A stretch of DNA of 37,681 nucleotides, taken from NCBI GenBank assembly GCA_013368795.1, contig JABFXX010000679.1, positions 1 through 37,681 on the forward strand, in the 5' to 3' direction. The notes beneath the pieces are model-generated. The model saw only the letters and a program-made list of their open reading frames with translations. It was not told where the DNA came from and made no database searches. The position numbers and the translations under genes are program-made. Positions 32,648 to 37,681 of this stretch are shown piece after piece. Position 1 is the first letter of the stretch; each line of letters starts with the position of its first letter. The DNA is from Kofleriaceae bacterium. Lineage in GTDB: Bacteria > Myxococcota_A > Polyangia > Haliangiales > Haliangiaceae.

Positions 32648-34308
32648 CGGATGTCGAGCTTGCCGATCGCGTCGAGCACGGTCGCGAGGTCGATCGGCTT
32701 GACGAGGTGGAGATCGAAGCCCGCGTCGCGCGAGCGCTCGCGATCGGATGAGTGGCCGTAGCCGGTGACCGCGACGAGCTTGGGTATGCGAGTGCCCGTG
32801 GCGCCTTCCTTGAGCCGTCGGCCGAGCTCGTAGCCGTCCATGACGGGCAGGCCGATGTCGAGGAACGCGATCTGAGGTGGCGCGTTGCGAACGAGCTCGA
32901 GGGCACTCGGGCCATCGTGCGCGACGATGACGCGGTGACCGAGACGTTTGAGAGCTTCGGAGAACAGGAACGCGGCATCTTCGTTGTCGTCGACGACGAG
33001 TACTTCGAGTCCTGGACCTGCAACGGTGAGTGGGCCGCTCATGTGTGGTTTCGATGGGCGCGTGTTGGCGTAGCGAGGGAGCTTGACGGTGAACTCGGCA
33101 CCCTTGCCGGTGCCTTCGCTGTGGGCATGGATCGTTCCTCCGTGCAGCTCGACGAGCGTGTGGGCGATCGCGAGGCCGAGACCGAGACCGCCGTTTGCGC
33201 GATCGATCCCCTGACGGCCCTGCACGAAGAGCTCGAAGACGTGCGGGAGGAGCTGCGCATCGATGCCGATGCCGCTGTCGCGGACGGCGATGCTGACCTC
33301 GCCTTCACCCGCGTGAACGGTGAGGCTGATGCGGCCACCGTGCGGCGTGTACTTCGCCGCGTTGGTCAACAAATTAGCGAGCACCTGCGCGAGCCGCTGC
33401 GGGTCGGCATGGACGACGACGCCGGCCTTCGGCACCTCGATCGAGAGGAGGTGCGCGCGGTCTTCCATCGCCGGGCTGACGAGCTCGACGGCCTGCGCGA
33501 CGACCTGCGAGATCTCGATCGCCTGGCGACGCAGCTCGATCTTGCCACGCGTGACGCGGGAGATGTCGAGCAGATCGTCGACGAGGCGGATCATGTAGCG
33601 GACCTGGCGCTCGATCACGGTGCGCTCGCGATCGAGCGTCTTCTCGCCGCGCAGGCGCATGAGCTCGATCGCGGTGAGAATCGGCGCGAGCGGGTTGCGC
33701 AGCTCGTGGCCGAGCATCGCGAGGAACTCGTCCTTCGCACGGCTCGCGTGCTCGGCGCGCTCGCGTTCGTGATCGAGGCGTTCGTAGGATGCGGCACGTT
33801 CGAGTGCGAGCGCGAGCTGACGCGCGACATCCTCCACGAGGCCGCGAAAGACCGCCGTCGTGGGAGGCAGGAGTGCATAGCCGATTGCCACGACTCCGAT
33901 CTCCGTACCGTCGATGATGAGCGGCGTCGCGACGTAGCCGTGGAGCTGTGCGGGTGCTCCGATGACGGAATCCGCGCTCGTCGACCAGTGCGCGCCTTGC
34001 CCGACGTGTTGTTGCGCGAGCGCGGCAAGCGCATCGCCGCCGATGCCTTCGGCCGCGAGCAGGATGGCCTCGCGTGATGCGGTGAGCTCGATGAGGGCGA
34101 TCCCGTCGCCGCCGAGTGCCGGCATGACGGTATCGATCACGAGGTCCGCGAGACGCGCGCGAGTCGTTACTTCGGCGAGAGAGACCGTCAGACGGTGCAG
34201 GCGCTCGAGTCGTTCGTGCGCCTCGGTCACGCGGTGCAGCTCCGCGCGGAGCCGACCTTGCTCCCCAGCCCCGTCGGTGGTCATGCCGTGAGCTGCGATG
34301 ATCCCCAT
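32644..34308 (-). CDS. GAF-domain hybrid histidine kinase with C-terminal receiver
   Basis: This 554-residue cytosolic hybrid kinase starts at ATG 34308, preceded by GGAAG; the same frame also offers ATG 34389 and GTG 34404. A short coiled coil (residues 15-40) leads into a GAF-like sensor domain (about 40-175). The phospho-acceptor helix has H201 in LGHELRNPLAP. The ATPase domain has the N-box ANLLTNAAKYTP, D-box VRDSGIGID and G-box GGLGLGLAIAHTLVELHGG. After a linker, a receiver domain begins at about 434 with D440/D441 and phospho-acceptor D484 in AFLDIGLPVMDG, and Lys in LVKPID. There are no transmembrane segments, so the GAF domain probably senses a small cytoplasmic molecule or redox state. 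It is divergent from the next gene and has no response regulator adjacent, so phosphate may pass to a distant partner. Confidence 0.94.
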   Translation of the reverse strand: MGIIAAHGMTTDGAGEQGRLRAELHRVTEAHERLERLHRLTVSLAEVTTRARLADLVIDTVMPALGGDGIALIELTASREAILLAAEGIGGDALAALAQQHVGQGAHWSTSADSVIGAPAQLHGYVATPLIIDGTEIGVVAIGYALLPPTTAVFRGLVEDVARQLALALERAASYERLDHERERAEHASRAKDEFLAMLGHELRNPLAPILTAIELMRLRGEKTLDRERTVIERQVRYMIRLVDDLLDISRVTRGKIELRRQAIEISQVVAQAVELVSPAMEDRAHLLSIEVPKAGVVVHADPQRLAQVLANLLTNAAKYTPHGGRISLTVHAGEGEVSIAVRDSGIGIDAQLLPHVFELFVQGRQGIDRANGGLGLGLAIAHTLVELHGGTIHAHSEGTGKGAEFTVKLPRYANTRPSKPHMSGPLTVAGPGLEVLVVDDNEDAAFLFSEALKRLGHRVIVAHDGPSALELVRNAPPQIAFLDIGLPVMDGYELGRRLKEGATGTRIPKLVAVTGYGHSSDRERSRDAGFDLHLVKPIDLATVLDAIGKLDIR

Positions 34309-34461
34309 GTCTTCCGAGGAGGAGATGGCCTGCAAGATCCGTCGCCGATGTAGGGACAAGGCGTTGCCACTGCTTTGGCCGCTAGCCATGTGGCCTTGGC
34401 GCACGTCGAGCGATGGCGCGCGGACAGCACGCGCGGCACGTCGGCTGCACTGCGAGAACGT

Positions 34462-35262
34462 ATGCGCTCGTCCCTTCTAGCAATTTTGCTGTCGTCGTCC
34501 GTCGCGCTCGCAGCGCCGCCCGGTGAAACGCCGCCCGCATCCTCGGGCTCTTCACCGCCCGCTACGAACGCGCCCGTGACGCCGCCGGGCGAGACGCCAC
34601 CGACAACGCCACCGACCACGACCGCGCCCGACGTCACGCCGCCCGCCACGACCGCGCCTGACGTCACGCCGCCCGCCACGACCGCGCCTGGCGTCACGCC
34701 GCCCACACCGAGTGCGCCCACGCTCACGAAGCTCGATCCGGAAGCCATTCCGGAGAGCTGTGCGTCGCTCGCGAAGGCGGCCGACGCGACGAGCATCAAT
34801 CGTGCGCTGTCGGCGCGCATCTCGCTCGCCGGCTGCCTGGCCGATGCGGGGCTGAAGACGCTCGTCCTCTGCGACTGCGCGCAGTCGGTTCAGGAGATCG
34901 ACACGGTGACCGAGCTGTCGCGCGTGTTGTTCGACGAAGCGATCTCGCTCGGCGACGCGACGACGCAGATCCTCGCCCGTCGCGCGAAGGGCGATCTCCT
35001 GTCGAACCTCGCGACGCGGATGGTCGCGACCGTGCCGCCGCCGAGGGACGCGTCGCCCGAGGCGATCGCGCTGCACGACTCGCGCGTCGACATCCTGTCG
35101 GCGCTGCTGCAGCCGTGGCAGCTCGCGGCGCGCGTCGAGTACGAAGAGCTCGACAAGACGGCGCGCGCGAACCCCCAGCTCGCGAAGAACCCGGCGGTGG
35201 CCGCCGCGGTGCGCGCGAGCCGCGATCGCCTCGCGGCCACACAGGGCGTCGCGAAGCGTTAG
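34462..35262 (+). CDS. Secreted protein with Pro/Thr-rich decapeptide repeats
   Basis: This 266-residue protein starts at ATG 34462; the longer frame above overlaps the divergent kinase start. The first 18 residues form a signal peptide (SSLLAILLSSSVALAAPP). A Pro/Thr-rich linker with three decapeptide repeats of TAPDVTPPAT type occupies about residues 30-85, encoded by a 30-base direct repeat. The mature C-terminal domain (about 95-266) is helical, with four Cys (PESCASLAK, LAGCLADAG, LCDCAQ) that could form disulfides. It matches no family I recognise. The linker suggests an exposed, possibly glycosylated spacer between the cell surface and the folded domain. Confidence 0.82.
   Translation: MRSSLLAILLSSSVALAAPPGETPPASSGSSPPATNAPVTPPGETPPTTPPTTTAPDVTPPATTAPDVTPPATTAPGVTPPTPSAPTLTKLDPEAIPESCASLAKAADATSINRALSARISLAGCLADAGLKTLVLCDCAQSVQEIDTVTELSRVLFDEAISLGDATTQILARRAKGDLLSNLATRMVATVPPPRDASPEAIALHDSRVDILSALLQPWQLAARVEYEELDKTARANPQLAKNPAVAAAVRASRDRLAATQGVAKR
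34621..34710 (+). repeat. Three tandem 30-base repeats inside a coding region
   Basis: Three 30-base units begin at 34621, 34651 and 34681 (each ACCGCGCC... GACGTCACGCC...). The first two differ by one base; the third has one more change plus a diverged end. They encode the decapeptide repeats of the secreted protein. Copy number may vary between strains by slippage without changing the frame. Confidence 0.9.
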
Positions 35263-35265
35263 CGC

Positions 35266-37681
35266 TCAGCGGATCGTCACCTGCAGCCGGTAGACGAACA
35301 CGCCGCCGTTCGTAGACGCCGACCCCGATTTCTCGACACGGATGTAGAACATCTTGTCGTTCGGGGTGGTGTTGCGAGCGCTCGTATCGTCCGGCGCGGG
35401 ACCGGTGCCGTCGAGCTTCGAGCAGAACCCTCGCCCGTCGTCGTCGTCGGACGTGACCGTAGCGCCGTTCTCGTCGAGCAGCGTCATCTTGCTGTCGATC
35501 CCGTTGCCCTCGCAAGTCTCGGTCGCTCGGTCGCCCTCGATGACCTCGGCGCGGAGGCTCCGGCCGGACGGGACGACGATCGCGTAGACATCCGCATCCG
35601 TGGCCAACATATGGTCGCCGAACACGAACGAGTCGTTTTCGCCGAACAGATTCACCGATGCTGTCGCGACGGTCTCGTTCGGCTCGGTCTCGGTACCGAC
35701 GTCGTCCTGGAACGCGACTTCGAGCATGTAAGACGCGATTGTCGCGTTGTTGCCCTGCTCCTCGACCTGGATGAAGTAGGTGCCCGCGGCGAGCGGCATC
35801 ACGATCGCCCCGCAGCTACGGAGGCCGGAGCCAGTGTCCTCGACGATCAGCGTCCCCGTGGAGTCGAGCAGGCGAAGGTTGATCGTCGTCGCCGCCGCGC
35901 AGTCGTTCGGTGCCGTGAACGACTCGAACCGGACGACCGTCGGAGCGGCCACGGTGACCTGGTAGAAGTCCTTGTCGGCCAGGGTGGCGATCGCGCCGCC
36001 GATCAGCGCGTCGCCGGTCAGCTGCAGCGGGCTCGACATGGCCTGTGCCGTCGTGTCGTTCGGTTCGATCTCTTGCGGCACCTGGCAGGTCGCCGAGCAG
36101 CCGTCGCCCGGCGTCGTGTTGCCGTCGTCGCATTGCTCGCCGGGACCGATCTGGCCATCGCCGCAGATCGTCGGGACAACCGTAGCGACGAGCGCGTAGC
36201 TCGCGATCTGGGCGTTATCGCCGTTCTCGCTGATGTGCACGTAGACGGTCTGGCCGGGTGCGAGCACGTACGTCAGCGCCGAGCACTTGTCCGTCGCACT
36301 GCGATTGTCATTGAGCGCGAGTGACGTGCCGGTGGCATTGCGGACGTGCATCGCGGTGTCGATCGAGCTGGCGCACGAAACGCCGATGCCGAAGCCCTGC
36401 GCCAGGTTCCATACGTCGAGGATCAACGTCGCGTACGCGGTGTCCGGGTTCGTGAACGCGAACACATCCTCGTCGCCGGTCGGGATGAGCGAAGCCGTGA
36501 TCGTGGTCGACGACGAGAACGGCCCGTTCGCGTTCGCGGAGCTGAAGTCGTTGCCGGTCGTCGTCGAGCCACCGGTTGACGGCGTACCGTCCTCGTTCGG
36601 CTCCATCTCGATGACCGCACCCTCGAGGTGACAGGTCGCGCTGCAGCCGTCGCCGTTCACCGTGTTGCCGTCGTCGCATGTCTCGCCGGGACCGATCGTG
36701 CCATCGCCGCACACGACCGGCGCGATGTCGATGACGAGCGCGTACGACGCGATCGCCGCGTCGTCACCTCGCTCGATGACGTGCGCGTAGACACTCGCGC
36801 CGGGCGCGAGGTTGTACGTCAGCGCCGAGCACCAATCCGACGGCGAGCTGCTGCGGTCGTCGTTGCTCGCGAGCGACACGCCCGCAGCATCACGCAGGTG
36901 GACCGCCGTGTCGATCGAGGTACCGCATGACACGCCGAAGCCGTAGGCGGGCGCGAGGTTGTAGGTGTTCAGGGTCACGATTGCGGTCGTGGTGCCAGGA
37001 TTCGTGATCTTGAAGACGTCCTCGTCGCCGACCGGGCTGATCCGCGCGGCGATCCGCGTCGTCGTCGTGAACGGACCGTTCGCGTTGACGATGCTGAAGT
37101 CGTTGCCGAACGTCGTCGTGCCACCGGTCTGCGGCGTTCCATCCTCGTTCGGCTCGGACTCGGTCACCGCGTTCTCGAGCTGACACGTCGAGCTGCAGTT
37201 GTCGCCGTTCAGCGTGTTGCCATCGTCGCACTGCTCGGCGCTCTCGAGCATCGAGTTGCCGCATGTCGGCTCGATGACGCACATCGCATCGCAGCCGTCG
37301 CCCGGCATCGTGTTGCCGTCGTCGCACTGCTCGCCGGGGCCGACCATCATGTCGCCGCACACGACCGGCGCATAGGCGACCTTCAGCGCGTACCGCGCGA
37401 CGATCGCGTTGTCGCCGTTCTCGACGACGTGCGCGTAGATGATGCCACCGGGCGGCAGGTTGTAGGTCACACTCGAGCAGCGATCGGTGGAGACGCGATC
37501 GTTGTTCGACGCCTGCGAGGTGCCCGCGGCATTCCGCAGCGTGATGCCCGTGTCGATCGACGTTCCGCACGACACGCCGATGCCGTAGCCCGGCGCCGTG
37601 TTCCAGGTATCGAACGTGACGATCGCGTAGGTCGTGCCCGGGTTCGTGAACTTGAACACGTCCTCGTCGCCGGTCGGATCG
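35266..37681 (-). CDS. Modular surface protein with myxobacterial Cys-rich repeats, N-terminus beyond the window
   Basis: At least 805 residues of the C-terminal part of a secreted protein are visible; the frame runs through base 37681 without a start. The first apparent Met in the frame (37659) is a GTG inside a repeat (DEDVFKF), so it is not the true start. The protein alternates beta-rich PPC-like modules (EPNEDGTP, GDEDVFxxTNPGT, YGIGVSCGTSIDT, ENGDNAxxASYAL) with four Cys-rich repeats of the CGDGxxGPGExCDDGNTxxGDGCSATC type, known from myxobacterial surface proteins. It ends with two further PPC-like modules lacking the Cys repeat. No C-terminal anchor or sorting signal is visible. The modules are close copies of each other at the DNA level, about 552 and 642 bases apart. 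It probably faces the outside of the cell; ligand unknown. Confidence 0.9.
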   Translation of the reverse strand, partial: DPTGDEDVFKFTNPGTTYAIVTFDTWNTAPGYGIGVSCGTSIDTGITLRNAAGTSQASNNDRVSTDRCSSVTYNLPPGGIIYAHVVENGDNAIVARYALKVAYAPVVCGDMMVGPGEQCDDGNTMPGDGCDAMCVIEPTCGNSMLESAEQCDDGNTLNGDNCSSTCQLENAVTESEPNEDGTPQTGGTTTFGNDFSIVNANGPFTTTTRIAARISPVGDEDVFKITNPGTTTAIVTLNTYNLAPAYGFGVSCGTSIDTAVHLRDAAGVSLASNDDRSSSPSDWCSALTYNLAPGASVYAHVIERGDDAAIASYALVIDIAPVVCGDGTIGPGETCDDGNTVNGDGCSATCHLEGAVIEMEPNEDGTPSTGGSTTTGNDFSSANANGPFSSSTTITASLIPTGDEDVFAFTNPDTAYATLILDVWNLAQGFGIGVSCASSIDTAMHVRNATGTSLALNDNRSATDKCSALTYVLAPGQTVYVHISENGDNAQIASYALVATVVPTICGDGQIGPGEQCDDGNTTPGDGCSATCQVPQEIEPNDTTAQAMSSPLQLTGDALIGGAIATLADKDFYQVTVAAPTVVRFESFTAPNDCAAATTINLRLLDSTGTLIVEDTGSGLRSCGAIVMPLAAGTYFIQVEEQGNNATIASYMLEVAFQDDVGTETEPNETVATASVNLFGENDSFVFGDHMLATDADVYAIVVPSGRSLRAEVIEGDRATETCEGNGIDSKMTLLDENGATVTSDDDDGRGFCSKLDGTGPAPDDTSARNTTPNDKMFYIRVEKSGSASTNGGVFVYRLQVTIR

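Overview
The window is high-GC, gene-dense bacterial DNA with strong G/C preference at third codon positions and no gene-free stretch over 300 bases. It most likely comes from a myxobacterium (Myxococcota, possibly a Haliangium/Kofleria/Nannocystis-type lineage). The evidence is four myxobacterial Cys-rich repeats (CGDG..GPGE.CDDGN..GDGCS..C type) in a surface protein at the right edge, a Ser/Thr protein kinase beside two-component genes and an NtrC-type activator, and a very long sigma factor fused to carboxypeptidase-regulatory repeats. The lineage is inferred; no rRNA is present. I found 33 protein genes and no tRNA, rRNA, CRISPR array or recognisable IS element.

Layout. (1) 1-828: the 3' part of ruvB. 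(2) 990-6289: a same-strand signalling block with a LuxR-type response regulator, two small soluble histidine kinases that look like paralogues, a Ser/Thr kinase with a helical C-terminal tail, and an NtrC-type sigma-54 activator. (3) 6566-22838: an accessory island holding seven DUF1254/DUF1214 proteins. They sit with a beta-propeller-like protein translationally coupled to one of them, a DUF2092 exported protein with a small Gly/Tyr-rich exported partner, a polytopic membrane protein, a BASS-type transporter with an overlapping lipoprotein gene, and a formylglycine-type sulfatase. (4) 22943-28481: a hypothetical gene, an HdeD-like membrane protein, an eight-heme c-type cytochrome lipoprotein, a hemerythrin, a variant bacterioferritin and an NCS1-type nucleobase/hydantoin transporter. 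(5) 28524-34308: the sigma-factor/transmembrane/repeat fusion, Dps, a small protein with a GG-containing N-terminus, and a GAF-hybrid histidine kinase. (6) 34462-37681: a secreted Pro/Thr-repeat protein and the C-terminal part of a large modular Cys-rich surface protein that runs off the window.

How the genes fit together. The most unusual region is the DUF1254/DUF1214 island. The seven paralogues fall into at least four sequence types and are arranged in back-to-back operons (propeller-D1; D2-D3; D6-D5-D4; D7). The substrate and reaction are unknown. The sulfatase, transporter and exported proteins suggest uptake or processing of an anionic or sulfated compound, but this is inference from context only. 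The cytochrome, hemerythrin, bacterioferritin and Dps genes give the right half an iron/redox/oxidative-stress theme. Most convergent gene pairs in the window end within a few bases of each other or overlap at their stop codons.
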